A stretch of DNA of 64,000 nucleotides. Source: Deroplatys truncata. Taxonomy: Eukaryota > Arthropoda > Insecta > Mantodea > Mantidae. The notes beneath the pieces are model-generated. The model was not told where the DNA came from. It did no database searches and was given only the letters and a program-made list of their open reading frames with translations. Positions within the stretch are counted from its first letter, which is position 1; each line of letters begins with the position of its first letter. Made by a program: the position numbers and the translations under genes. The stretch lies in NCBI GenBank assembly GCA_030765065.1, contig CM060979.1, positions 110,038,350 to 110,102,349 of the forward strand, written 5' to 3'. This document shows, in pieces, positions 11,182 to 22,289 of this stretch.

Positions 11182-14100
11182 TTACAAACTATGCTCGTTC
11201 AGCTGTACCTTTCTTAAGCTCCTTATCCACTTATCCCTTGTGTTGCCTAAAAATGTCCCCATCATTTTAATTGTTTCTACTTTTGTGCTTCCCAACATTC
11301 TTAATGCTACTGCTTCTTTGTTTAGCTTGTCCCATTTTTTATTCCATATAACCTTTCTCCACCTTTTAACCTTATCACATTCTATTAGACAATGAAAAGT
11401 ACTACCTGATTCATCACACATAATACATCTCCCCGAACAATTATATCCATTCCTTTTTAAAAATATTACTCCTGTGCGCATCCACGCAAGACCTATTCTA
11501 CCAAATTGATTACATATATCTACATACTTCTCCCTTCCGCAATTTCTTTTAACTGATTTATACAAGATCAATGATCTTTTATCCTCAAAACTATCCCATA
11601 TCTCTTGTTTCTCGATATCTTCCACCCTCAATCTCACTTCTTTCCAAAACCCACTGTTATTATATTTATCTAATAGGAAAATATTCCTCATACCAATTTC
11701 TTTTAGGACATTTCCCATCTCCCCTAATCAACACTCTTCTCCTAGGACAGCTTTTTGAAACTGTATACATTCTTTTAATATATTACTATCTTTTAAATTT
11801 AAACATCTATACCAATACTTCAAAATTCTTTCCACTATTATACCTTTTCTCCCTAGCCTTCCTAGCTCTGCCAGTGCCACGCCCCTTGGTGAACTCTTGG
11901 ATAAACCCAAAACTTCTTTACACAACATTCTATGGACTATATCAATCTTAATCCATCCCTTTGCCACCCCCCATATTTCTATTCCATATAACATTTTTGA
12001 CTCTACTACAGCTTCATATAGCCTTTCCAACCAGTTCATTGTTAGCGTGGGGGTTTTGCACAAGCAAACTCTAACAGCTTTCATCGCTAGCTTTCCTTTC
12101 AATTGTGCATATTTAGATTGTGCTTCCCACTTCCCATTGCTTGAGAATCTAATCCCCAAGTAATCAAATTCCTTTACCACCTCTATTTGCTCTCCATTTA
12201 TATACCATATTTCCTCTCTTTTTAATTTTGATCCTTCCTTGAACACTATTATCTTGGACTTTTTTGTATTCACCTTTAGCCCCCATTCCATACAAAATTT
12301 TGCAATTTCATTGATAGCATGTTGCAACCCTATCACTGTTACTCCCCAGCTACTAGATCATCTGCAAATAATAACCCTGGTATTTCCTTTTTCCCTATGA
12401 CTGGACAGTGTTTATTACTTTTCATTATTCTATCTAAAATATCATCTATAAATAAGTTAAATAATATTGGACTGAGTTTACAACCTTGCCTCAGACCTAA
12501 ATTTTGCTGTATATAATCAGTAGTACTATTTCTTCCACATTTTACACAAAATTTTAATTCCTTCATACAATTTTTGTATCCCCTCGATGAATGCAGTGCT
12601 GACTCCTTTGTTCCTCAATTTGTATACCAAAGCCTCTCTGTTTATAGTATCAAAAGCCTTCTCGAAGTCTGCAAAAAATATGTATACCCTACCCCTTTTA
12701 TTTCTTAAGTATTTGCTTACTATGGTTTGAATTATCATTATGTTATCTATTGTTCTTTTTCCTCTCCTAAAACCTGCTTGGTATTCTGATAGCTTATCTT
12801 CCCTCTCTACCCACTCGTATAATCTTCTAGCTAATATACCAGTGTATATTTTACCTAATATAGATAATAAACTAATTCCTCTGTAGTTGCTTGGATTATT
12901 TGTATCTCCCTTTCCTTTATACAATGGTGCAATAATGCTCACTTTCCAGCTCTCCGGTATCACTTTCTTCTCTTTGATTCTGTTAAATAGCTGTGTCAAC
13001 AACTTTGTACCCTCTCCTAACTCCCCAAAATTTTTCCAAAATTCCCCCGGAATTCCATCGGCCCCTGTAGCCTTCCTCTGTTTTAATTTTTTTATTTCAT
13101 ACTCTACCTCTATGGTTGTAATCTCTTTGTCTAAGTGGTCCACTCTGTTCTCAAAATTCCCCCAATATACTTCACTTTTTTGAACTCTTCCTCCCCCCAA
13201 TAAACCTTCGAAATGATATTTCCATTCCCTTGGTGTTATCTTATTAACTACCTGTTTCTTTCTGTACATTTCCTTAACAACTGACCATATATATTTATTT
13301 TCTTTCCCTCTGACCGCCTCCTTAATCTTTTCTCCCATTCTTTGCTGCCAATCCTTCTTTTTCTCATCTAGTAGACATTTATAACCCCTTTTATTTGCTA
13401 AAAAATTTGCCTATCTTCCTCCTCTTCTGACCTTCTCCATCTATCCATTTCTTTCATCACTTCTTTCTTAGCCTTTCCACACTCTTCATCATACCACCCA
13501 CACTGATTTTCATTCACTTTAGGCTTCACTTCCATCCTGCTATCTGCCCACTTAACCATTGATTCTAGCCTTTCCAGTGCTCCTTCTATCCTCCCACATT
13601 GTAATGCTTCTATAATACCAAGTTTCCTAAATTCACCACACTTTGAAGTTAAATTACACCTAAATTGTTCTGCGTTCTCCTCTTTCCATTTGTAACTTCT
13701 GATTTGTTTTAATGCTAATTTTTTATCTTCCTTGTAACATAACCCTAGTCTTATTTTCATCTTTAATGGAAAATGACTACTATTGGTTATTATGCTCATA
13801 ATCTTGAATTCTTCCATCACCTGTTCGACTTCTATACTACATATCATATAGTCTATTACACTTTGACCGATTACACTTACAAATGTAAACTCTCCCCACT
13901 GGTCCTCTCCTTTGTACCCATTACATATTATTAAATTCTTCTGTTCGCAGAATTCTATTAACTTTCTACCTTCTGCATTTATCACTTTATCTCTACTTCT
14001 CCTCTCCTTTTCCTCATTTTTTTCCCAGATACATTCATTTTCTACATTTAAACTTCTTGGATTATATTCCCCTACTCTTGCATTAAAATCCCCTACTACA

Positions 14101-14223
14101 ATGAACTCTATGTTATGATTTTTGCTTCTTAATTCTTCCATACTATCATTCAGTCTTATATATAAATTGTCCTTATAAAATTCCGAGACTTCTGGTGGGT
14201 TATAGACTATGCCTAATCCTATA
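11182..14223 (-). pseudogene. LINE endonuclease C-half, reverse transcriptase and C-terminal domain
   Basis: From 14,223 downward the endonuclease resumes with GIVYNPPEVSEFY, then VVGDFNARVGE (GDFNA catalytic block), IDYMIC, and SSHFPLKM where SDHxP is usual, so a catalytic aspartate is replaced by serine. Reverse transcriptase follows: GADGIPGEFWK, PLYKGKGD, NYRGISLL, QAGFRRGKRT, FFADFEKAFD (motif A), LGLRQGCKLSPILFNLFI (motif B) and LLFADDLV (motif C, FADD). The C-terminal part has a Cys/His motif (CIMCDESGSTFHCLIEC). Breaks: a frameshift in an A tract near 13,400, one near 12,545, one in a C tract at 12,344-12,347 (G tract in the sense strand), and a TGA at 11,728-11,730. In life it would nick target DNA and reverse-transcribe the element RNA. 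Confidence 0.9.
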
Positions 14224-14256
14224 AACTAGTCGCGGGCATCCTTTCCCCAACCGGCT

Positions 14257-14448
14257 TCAAAGCGAACGGAAAGCTTTGAAGCCTGACCATAAACCCATCA
14301 GTAAACGATTAGTAGGGTCTTCCCATCCCTTAAACACAACACGTGGTCCTTTCTCCAGCTCCACCAAAGCAAAGCGTTGTTGCAATGTCATTTCTGCTGT
14401 TCCTTCGGTTTTAGCAGCTGTGACTGTTCGCTCGTGCTTTTCTTCCAT
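14257..14448 (-). CDS. Small hypothetical ORF in the insertion
   Basis: Sixty-three residues from an ATG at 14,446-14,448. It is charged at the N-terminus (MEEKHERTV) and shows a GWEDPTNRLLMGLWSGFK segment. I do not recognise the family. Its local GC content is higher than that of the surrounding repeats, and it runs divergently from the ORF at 14,564. The stop falls just inside the imperfect inverted terminal repeat, so it may be a gene fragment captured by the insertion, or chance. Confidence 0.3.
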   Translation of the reverse strand: MEEKHERTVTAAKTEGTAEMTLQQRFALVELEKGPRVVFKGWEDPTNRLLMGLWSGFKAFRSL

Positions 14449-14563
14449 GTTCAGCTAAGCTTCTATATTACTTCTTCAGAGAAGTTATATAGTGTTTTAC
14501 TTAGTGCAGTTTTGTAAGTTTAGCAGTGTTTAATAGTTATTAGCGTTTAATAGTTTAATTAAG

Positions 14564-14683
14564 ATGTGGAGACCTTGGGAAACGAACCAAGTTGATGCCC
14601 CTCCGGTCGCACCAGCAAGTGACCCTCTGCCGAATATCAGTAATGCCAAGACCACGAAGAAAAGGGCTACAAAAACTGAATAA
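14564..14683 (+). CDS. Small hypothetical ORF, divergent partner
   Basis: Thirty-nine residues from an ATG at 14,564. It begins MWRPWETNQVDAPPVAPASD and ends in a lysine/threonine-rich tail. No family is recognised. It lies 115 bases from the start of the minus-strand ORF, with an AT-rich spacer between. Confidence 0.25.
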   Translation: MWRPWETNQVDAPPVAPASDPLPNISNAKTTKKRATKTE

Positions 14684-14689
14684 GCAAAG

Positions 14690-15275
14690 CCAGATTTTTA
14701 TGTGTAATGTTCAAGAACATGTAGAAAAGAACCTTTTATGTGGAAAAATGTTTGTTATTGTTTTGAATTTCTCAAAAACAGCTTAACGATTTTTAGTAAA
14801 ATACCGCAAGTTTAAGATATTTGCAGGAAAAATAAAATTTGTATCATGAATTTTATATTCTGGGAATAACTTGTAAAATTTTCCTCGTTCTCAACTTGTT
14901 GTATTACTGGTAAATTCTAAGAGAGAGACAAAATCTTACTCTGCGTAAAATGCAATCTCGGTAAAGGACAAATTTTAGGTCAAATTGTGTTAACCATTTC
15001 CGAGAAATTTTTTGTTGTTGGTTTGAATTTTGAAATACAAGTTGGAAGTCTCTGTTTGTATTTTCCTCGTGGTCATGCTAAGAGCATGGAATTTCAAAGT
15101 CATCATATAGTCATCTGTATTTTAAAAATCTGACTATCGCTTTAGCCTATGTATCCTTATATTTACAACGATATGTGCAATGAAATTTTATCTTATTATT
15201 TAAGAAGTAGATAGAATAAGCTTTTGTGAAAGTAGTTTGTAGAAGAGTGAGTAGAGATAATCTTGTGAATATAAT
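14690..15275 (-). repeat. Dispersed repeat family R, copy C (inverted)
   Basis: Shares with copies A and E the ordered words TTTAAGATATTTGCA, TTCTGGGAATAAC, GACAAAATCTTACT, AATAAGCTTTTGTGA and AGTTTGTAGAAGAGTGAG. It lies within the unclassified insertion. Confidence 0.7.
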
Positions 15276-15985
15276 ACATAAGATTTTTTTTTTATTTTCT
15301 TTCTTTTGCCTTCGTATTTTTACTTATCCTGCATTTTATAATAAAGCTATTCATTTAAGTAAACAGAAGATGTCATGCTTATAAATCTTACACCTTAAAC
15401 AATACACAACTTCTTGTATTAGTTTTATATTAATAAAACATTGTTGTGATACAAGTGATAAAAAACTTTTTACCATAGCTCCGCGCACAGCATAATCAAA
15501 AATGATGCTTTGATTTGGGAGTAAGAGTTCCTTTCAAAATAAATTAATATTTATGTATTTTAATTATTTAATGATAGTCCAACAATGTATAGTTTATTCG
15601 GAACATGTTTCTAAGTTTCTCTCGGATATGCTAACATGCATTTCTATTCTTGTAGCGCAGTATATTAGTTCAGATCATTCATTAGTTCAGTTATATTTTA
15701 AAGCGTTTGCAACTTAAATGTAATTACTATGCGATTCATAGTTATTTACATAGTTATTTTGTGTGTAAAGCAAGCAGACAAACTGCATGATTGTATTCTG
15801 TACATGTGGAAATCACCTGCAAAGTTTTGCTTTTAAATACTATTTTTAATTTTGGCAACAACGCGCATATGCACATGGATGTCACTAAGATTTTATGGTG
15901 CTTGCGGTTAGGGAGGGTAGGGAACAAGTGTTTGGCTACTGCACAAAGGTCGCCGCTTGGGGATCCGAAGGCTGCGATGACCATA

Positions 15986-16299
15986 CAAACTTCCATCCCC
16001 TTCGCCCTATTTATCTTTATCCACATTATTTGGCCTTTCTCTATACTCAACACTTCACACACATTTATTCCACTACTCTTGTTAATGAACGCTCCAATAC
16101 CACCGGAGGGCCTCCCTCTTTTGCTTTTCCTTTTACCATGATCCCCTATATAGTCATATCCTACCACATCTATCTTCTCACTTTTATTCAACCAAGTTTC
16201 CACCATTACTATTATTTCACCTAATTTTAGCACTTCAAATACTTCGCCATTTATCACTTTCGATTTTAGCCCTTCCACATTAAATGACACCACCTTCAA
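15986..16299 (-). pseudogene. LINE endonuclease, N-terminal half
   Basis: Begins KVVSFNVEGLKSK, the usual start of an apurinic-type LINE endonuclease with its Asn. It continues with IIVMVETWLNKSEKI, which carries the catalytic Glu, and RPSGGIGAFI. Near 15,986 the frame passes into the inserted element, and the rest of the domain is found from 14,223 downward. The first codon in this frame is TTG, not ATG. One in-frame TAG (16,306-16,308) separates it from the upstream linker, and the frame is otherwise continuous with the ORF1-like region. Confidence 0.85.
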
Positions 16300-16308
16300 A
16301 TCTAGACC

Positions 16309-17366
16309 CTATCTTGAATCCCTTCTTCCCTCTCTGTATTTTTCTAACTTTGCCCTATATCTAGTTTTCCTCTCCTGCGCCGCCGGATCTTCTTTCTCCT
16401 CCTCTAATTCCAGGATACTTCCTTCTGGGGTTGACACCACTTTGAGGCCGCTTCCGCTCGCAATCATCTGTTTTTCTCGATCTGCTGCCACCAGGGTCAA
16501 CGCCTCTTGCTTCTCTCGTTCACTGGATATGACGCATCTCCTTGGTGACGTCACGCCAGCTGTTTCCTCCCTTCCACTTGCACCTCTACGCACGTGTCCC
16601 TCTCGTTCTTGGATTACGTCAGCCGGCTTCACTGCATTCACTTCCTCTGCTGAATTTGCTCTGCTTGTTGTTCAATCTGGAATCAAACGCTGACTCATAT
16701 CCTGCTTCCTACCATCTATCCACAATTCTAGTCCTCTTACAAATGATTTTTTTCCTTCTTGCCTGGCTTGATTCATTTTCGCTAATAATAATCTTCTTAT
16801 CTCTCTCTCTTCTTTTACATAGTCCCGTTCAACAAAAATTCTCGTTCCTTTCAATTTTCTTCCGTTATTCAAAACTGTCCATTTGATTTTACTAGTTGCA
16901 AATTTTACTACTATAGGTCTGGCTCTGTTGCCCCTTCTTCCGATTCTAAAACACGTTATAATTTCCCAGCCTGCCAGCTTTATATCCATTCGTCTTTCTA
17001 GTATTTCCTCCACTGCTTGCTCTAGGCTTTTCTCTCTGTTTTCCTCCACCCCGAATATCACTATATTGTGTCTTCTTGTCTCCATTTCCATATCCCGTTC
17101 CATCTTGTTCAATCTTTCTTTACAGATGCGAAGTTCTTCATGCACTTCCTTCGTTGTAGTGAACAGCATTCCTTTCAATTCTTCTATCTTTCTGTCGATA
17201 TTTAATTCTATTCTCTTTTCTATTTTCTTCAGATCCACTATATCCTCTGAAATGATTTTTAACATTGTCATTATCTGTGTCATTCCTTCAGGTCCTGGGT
17301 TTAATTCTACTCCTCCAATAACCAATAATACTGCCAGGATCACAAACAGCCATAGGTATTCCTTTC
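16309..17366 (-). pseudogene. LINE ORF1-like region: 2A-like, coiled coil, RRM, basic linker
   Basis: One reading frame runs from the TGA at 17,366-17,368 downward. It has a hydrophobic lead (KEYLWLFVILAVLLVI), GGVELNPGP, and a heptad-rich coiled-coil segment (about 17,270-17,080). An RRM-like block follows (HNIVIFGVEE, then RPIVVKFATSK and GTRIFVERDY) as in L1-type ORF1 proteins. A TGA at 16,672-16,674 ends this part. The same frame then continues for about 120 codons of charged linker (16,671-16,309) to a TAG and the endonuclease. No ATG starts the frame. By homology it would coat element RNA and act as a nucleic-acid chaperone. Confidence 0.8.
17290..17316 (-). other. 2A-like ribosome-skipping motif (variant)
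   Basis: Encodes GGVELNPGP. The 2A consensus is D(V/I)ExNPGP, with peptide-bond skipping between the last Gly and Pro. Here the first Asp is Gly. The motif follows a hydrophobic stretch close to the start of the reading frame, the position reported for 2A-like sequences in several non-LTR retrotransposons. Activity of this variant is not known from sequence. Confidence 0.6.
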
Positions 17367-17528
17367 ATAGTTGATTCCTTTTCTCTTCCTTATTCTTTTT
17401 ACCGTTTGTAAAGCACCCAATTCTGGCCCTATACACTTCCAAATCTACCCCCATTTTTCTTTTTTCCGATCTTTCCAGGAGCGCTACGTATACGCGACCG
17501 CTCGCTTCCGCTGCTCACGCTAGACCCC

Positions 17529-18235
17529 AAGAGATGAGTATATGAAGTGGGAACTACAAATTGATATGATTAGGGATGAAAATACTAATCTAGTCATAGA
17601 CAAAAAGCAATAGAAGCAGTCTCAGAATATAAATATTGGATGTGAAATTGAGCTCAATAGAAACATTGAATAGCACAATAAAAAATGAGAATAACACATA
17701 AAACAATATTATCGAAATTACACTCAATTTTTTCAATTAGAAAAAACTCTTTTTTCAAAAGAGTACTATGTAACAAACGTATAATGCCTTAAGGGTGTTG
17801 TTCTGTACATATGAGAAGTATGGGCACTGTCAGAAGAAGAGAGACAAAAAGCATTACAATTGGATTATGTTCTGCTAGGATTTCTTGTTTAAACAGAATA
17901 AGGAATGAATTAAAGAAATTATGGATATACATAAAATCATATTAGATGAGATCCAGAGTAAACAATTAAAATGGTACACCACTTAAAAAGAATGGAGAGG
18001 AGAAATATATGAATGGACTACACCAGAAGGATGAAAAAGAGGTAATTCCAGAATTAGTTGGTTGAGTGAAATACAATTGATAGCGGAAGCAATAGAATTG
18101 GAGCATGAAGATTGGATGATACAAGAAGAATGGCCTTGGGCAACCATAAAAAGTTATCAAAGAACATTTTGAAAGTGATTTACTACTACTATAAATCCTT
18201 ACACTAGTATTACATTGAAAATTAAGCATTAACAT
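17529..18235 (+). pseudogene. Older LINE relic, right part (RT C-terminal region)
   Basis: Starts inside the duplication with LRDEYMKWELQIDMI when joined to the left part. Further on come KGVVLYI-EVWALSEEERQKAL (compare the YGxExW block of LINE C-termini) and TPEG-KRGNSRISWL...ELEHEDWMIQEEWPW near 18,020-18,140. That matches the GRRKRGRPRxxW...DWxDRxxW pattern of RTE/CR1-like proteins. Multiple stops and shifts. Confidence 0.65.
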
Positions 18236-18649
18236 AAGAAGATAATATTTACAATAAACCTAACACAACAATTGTGTCATTCACAATGAAAAATGGAGAC
18301 CTAAACAGTAATAAATCACAAGATATTATGAAACAGCTGCATTAACACGGTAGCCTGTGAAGAGAACAGCAATCACAATTCATTTCTCTGAAAGAGCAAA
18401 TCTATATACCAATGCTTATAGATACTTCAGACATTCTGCCTGTACAGAGATCTTGTACAATAAGGTAATTTAGTGAGTTGTCATACAGTGAGGTGCATGA
18501 CAATCCTAAGTGAAGCTCACCCTCCGATTGGCTGGTTTCTTAAGTTTGCTGTAGATATAAACATGAAAGCTTAGGACTTGCAAAGTTCTATGGTTGCATA
18601 TATTACTCAGAACATATATCTCTAATGTTCTTTACTTGCAACCAAAATA

Positions 18650-19369
18650 GCAACTATCCGGCTTATGTTTAGTAAGTACAAGCCGCATATATGGTGCTAT
18701 ATGGAGCACCGTTTGGATAGAAACCTTAACAAAAAAAATTGGAAGATGCTGTTAATGGGATCTGCTCGACAACTATATTTACGAATAGCCAAAATATCTC
18801 TGGACTCCATCAAAAACCCTAAGAACCACAAATCATTAACACAAGTTTGTAAGAATATAAAAACATTAAGTAAAAATAACTGAAAAACATATTTCAAATG
18901 TATAAAGGCACATGTGGGGCATTTTGTAATGAAGTGGCAGACCAACTACCAAGGAGGCAGCAAATGACAATAATCTAGAAGTATGCTACAATAAAATGCC
19001 AAAATGTGAAATATACAATCAAATGCAGAACTTAGTTACAATAAATGGCAAAGAGAATGGCAATTAACATCAAATGACAAACTAACGAAGTCCTATTTCT
19101 CCACCATATGTAGCACAATAGAAACAAAAATAACATTAACTCCAATATGGCAAACTTTTTAACTGGTCATGGAAAAATAAATGCATAATTTCTTTGCAAA
19201 TGACACACTTATGAAAACCACATGCTTCAAACTTCCTTTTGCGATTTTGGTGTTTCCTGGTTCATAGATTTAAAATAATGATGATCCTATGTTTAAGTGC
19301 GAAGAAAATGACCAGACTATAGAACACCTAATATATGAATGTACTTTATTAAATAATGAAAGAATACAC
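18650..19369 (+). pseudogene. LINE RNase H and zinc-finger relic
   Basis: Degraded RNase H-like block: LDSIKNPKNHKSLTQVCK, then YFKCIKAHVGHF (compare WIKAHxGxxGNExAD). Next comes a Cys/His element FKCEENDQTIEHLIYECTLLN near 19,300-19,360, as in jockey/R1-type ORF2 C-termini. The piggyBac element below is inserted at the TTAA that follows, so this relic is older than it. Confidence 0.6.
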
Positions 19370-21830
19370 TTAACCGCTTCAGCGATGGTCATTTAAATCC
19401 TGCACGGGCCGGGAATGGATACCCAATAAACAACGCAAGATATTTAAATTGTTAAATGGAGTAAAAATGCTGCATAAATACACATTCATATCTTCCGTAT
19501 TTATTAAGTTATCTTAATGAAACAAAAACTGGTTTAAAGCTCATTAAAGGTAGTATACATCTACGGTATCAACAAAGTGTAAACTATTTTAAAAAATGTT
19601 GAAATATCACTACTTTGTTTCTCTGTAGCAAAAGCCATTTGTGCATCAAACGCACCTAATTTGTGAGTCAGCTTCTTGTTTGTGCGTACGAACGATATAG
19701 CTGCCTCAGCGATATGTTCTCCGGTTCAAGGTTTCATGCTTTCGTTTATATTACAATGCGATAATGCACTTCTGTGTATTGAAACATGCCAGCTACAAAC
19801 AAAGCAAACCTCTCTGTCAGCAGTTGTATGTGCCTACTCTTAGAATATTACACAACCGAGGTGTATGGTAAATGAATGCAGTGATATTTTCATTCAGTCT
19901 GAAAAGCTTTCGTGTTCTGTACTGAAAAGCACATTTGAAATGGTTATATCTCAGTGCTAACCATGCCTTCAACTAGCAATGTAGCAAATCAATTAGCTCG
20001 CCTAGGAAGTGTACAGGCTTCTGAAATTACTTCAGAAAATGTGGAGGACTTTTTGCTGTGTGATAGTGATTTGGATATAGACGGCGGGTTTTCAGATTTT
20101 GAAGGGGGTATTGAGGATATGGGTAACAGTGAGGAAGAAAATGACACTCTTCCTTCAGGTGTTCGTGAAGAATCAACATTGTGGAGTGGTGAAAATAACT
20201 CCAACACAAATAGACATATCTTCACGAACACAGGCTCAACTGACTTCTGACAGCCAACCAATTAACATTTTCACACATATTTTTACTGCTGACTTAGTGT
20301 CTCTCATTGTTACGGCAACATATGTATATGCGAATAAGGTGAAGAAAGACCTGACCTCTAAAGGCAATTTAGGCCCTACGAGTAGAATTCAGAAGTGGAC
20401 AGAAGTAACACTGAATGAGATTTACAGCTACTTGGTCTAATTACGCTCATGGATGTTATTCATAAGCCTACATTACACATGTACTGGTCTACAGATGACA
20501 TGCTAGCTACTCCATTTTTTGAGAAATGCATGTCAAATAACAGGTTTACTTCCATTTTGCGGTTCCTACATTTCACATGCACAGAAAATATAAAAGATAA
20601 GCTACACAAAATCAGGCCAGTTTTTTATTATATTATTTTAAAATTTAAAGAAAATTATGTGCCTAGTGAAAAAGTCACTGTTGATGAAAGCTTGATGCTT
20701 TGGAAGGGTCGCTTAGGTTGGAAGCAATACATCAAAACAAAGACGGCCAGATTTGGCATAAAGAGTTTTGATCTTTGTGAAAGTAAAACAGGATATCTTT
20801 ATAATAGTTGCATATACACTGGTCAAGGGACTGATAATACTGGAGACAAAGATTTGGGGTTATCTGGCTCCATAGTAATGCACCTGATGGAACCTCTACT
20901 TGATCAGGGAAGGACTGTATATTCAGATAATTGGTACAGCTCCCCAAAATTATACATGGCCTTATACAAAAGAAAAACAAATGCAATTGGAACAGTACAT
21001 TCAAATCGTATTGGCTTGCCAAAGGACATGAATACAAAGGCTCTAAGGAGAGGAGAAATGCAGGTGTGTCAGCTCCCACCTTTGACCTACATTGCTTGGC
21101 AAGACAGGAGGGTAGTTATGGTATTATCCAATTGCAGCTCCAAGATTTTGATGATTGACACTGGAAAAATAGATTCTCTTACCAAAATGTCAATTTTCAA
21201 ACCGGATGTTATTCAGGAATACAATATGCATATGGGGGGCGTGGATCTAGTATATCAGGTATTGCAAGCATATCCCTCTTTACAAAAAGCAGTTAAATGG
21301 TATACAAAAGTATTTTTGCACCAGTTGGATATAACCATATACAATTGTTTGGTAATTTGGAGAGCTCTAAACCCACGCAAAACAATAACATACCTGGACT
21401 TCCGCATATCAATAGCTCGTACCCTAATTGAGCAGTATAACATTCAGAGGCCTCTTCATACTGGGAGTAAGAAATCCACAACCCCTGCACCCCTCAGACT
21501 TGAAGGAAAACATTTTCCTAAAAGGATACCACCCACCGCAAAAAAAGTCGCGGCCATTCGAAAGTGTCTGGTGTGTCGCAAAAAAGGTACTCGCAAGGAA
21601 ACCAATATGATTTGCCATGAATGTGATGTGCCTTGTGTGTTTATGCATGTTTTGAGGTATACCATTCAAGAAGAAACCTTTAAAGGTAAGCCTTGATATC
21701 TTATAGAATTTATTTAAATTTATTATAAAAGAGAACAATTATAATTAGGGTTAAATAAGCATTAAATGCATGTATTCTCCTGCATTTTAACATGGACGTC
21801 ATATGACGTCCATATCCCCGAAAGAGTTAA
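19370..21830 (+). mobile_element. piggyBac element with TTAA ends
   Basis: A 2,461-bp unit including both TTAA duplications (19,370-19,373 and 21,827-21,830). The termini are imperfect inverted repeats: left TTAACCGCTTCAGCGATGG, right (reversed) TTAACTCTTTCGGGGATATG. It encloses a piggyBac transposase reading. Length, target and ends are those of a complete autonomous piggyBac that has since accumulated frameshifts. Confidence 0.9.
19963..21696 (+). pseudogene. piggyBac transposase (two frameshifts)
   Basis: The DDE-type cut-and-paste transposase starts at the ATG at 19,963 with an acidic N-terminus. A frameshift falls near 20,190-20,250, and the next frame reads through RIQKWTEVTLNEIYSYL to a second frameshift near 20,432. 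From about 20,436 to the stop at 21,696 it is open. Counting from 20,449, catalytic aspartates lie at residues 79 (VDES), 160 (YSDNWYSS) and 266 (MGGVDL). The fourth conserved aspartate in GGVDxxDQ is tyrosine (GGVDLVYQ). The C-terminal Cys-rich ring is intact (CLVCRKKGTRKE, ICHECDVPC). It would excise and integrate at TTAA without a footprint. Confidence 0.92.
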
Positions 21831-22285
21831 AGGGAAAGATAATAAAAGTAAATGGAATGTAGCGCCCCCCTCAATTATAAGATTTAATTAAAATGTGTAA
21901 AAAGCAGTTTATCATATTGAACAAAATTAATTTTGAAAATTTAAAAACTATGTAAAATTATATTACTTATTTACAGCAACACTAGAAGTAAAGTGTATTA
22001 TGTTTTGTGAAATATTCATGCAAAGAAGCTAATCCTAGCAAATAGTATTACCAAAATGTTATGGAAAATGCTGTAATTAATAAATAAATGTCTAAAAAGC
22101 TGCATATTAAGATGTGCATCTAGTTCATATCAGTAGTGATGGAAGTGCAGCTCAGTGGTTATACAACAAAGTGTGTGTCGCAAATAACAGCTTTGAATAT
22201 GGAAACTCCTAAAAGGCCACTATGGAGAATTATAAACTCTCAAAGTAGGAAGATAATTTAAAATGTTTTAAACTTCTGTAAAGAA
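21831..22285. other. Flank of piggyBac, nothing recognised
   Basis: Could carry the last codons of the LINE relic interrupted at 19,369 (the frame can be continued for a few residues). No motif confirms this. Confidence 0.35.
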
Positions 22286-22289
22286 TAAA

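Larger units (their letters stand above)
14224..15982. mobile_element. Unclassified insertion inside the LINE endonuclease
   Basis: The endonuclease reading stops at 15,986 and resumes at 14,223. ATA flanks both junctions (14,221-14,223 and 15,983-15,985). The ends are imperfect inverted repeats: left GTCGCGGGCATCC then TCCCCAACCGGC, right (reversed) GTCATCGCAGCC then TCCCCAAGCGGC. The insertion holds two small divergent ORFs near its left end and an inverted copy of dispersed repeat R. No transposase is visible. A cut-and-paste element with a 3-bp duplication is the best guess. Confidence 0.6.
11027..17528 (-). mobile_element. Full-length LINE (non-LTR retrotransposon) with nested insertion
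   Basis: A 6.5 kb unit on the minus strand bounded by the perfect 12-bp duplication AAGAGATGAGTA. The 5' end is at 17,528 in a GC-rich leader (17,478-17,525). The 3' end is at 11,027 with an AT-rich tail of TAAATATTACATATT character instead of a clean poly(A). Order from 5' to 3': 2A-like N-terminus, coiled coil and RRM-like RNA-binding region, apurinic-type endonuclease, reverse transcriptase, C-terminal Cys/His motif. A 1.76 kb insertion (14,224-15,982) splits the endonuclease. Without it the element is about 4.7 kb. Frameshifts and stops show that it is inactive. The clade is not assigned. Confidence 0.9.

Noticed and set aside
15754-15985. C-terminal half of the 181-codon open frame as part of the LINE endonuclease
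   Set aside because: Below 15,986 the reading belongs to the insertion; the true endonuclease continuation is at 14,223 and below.
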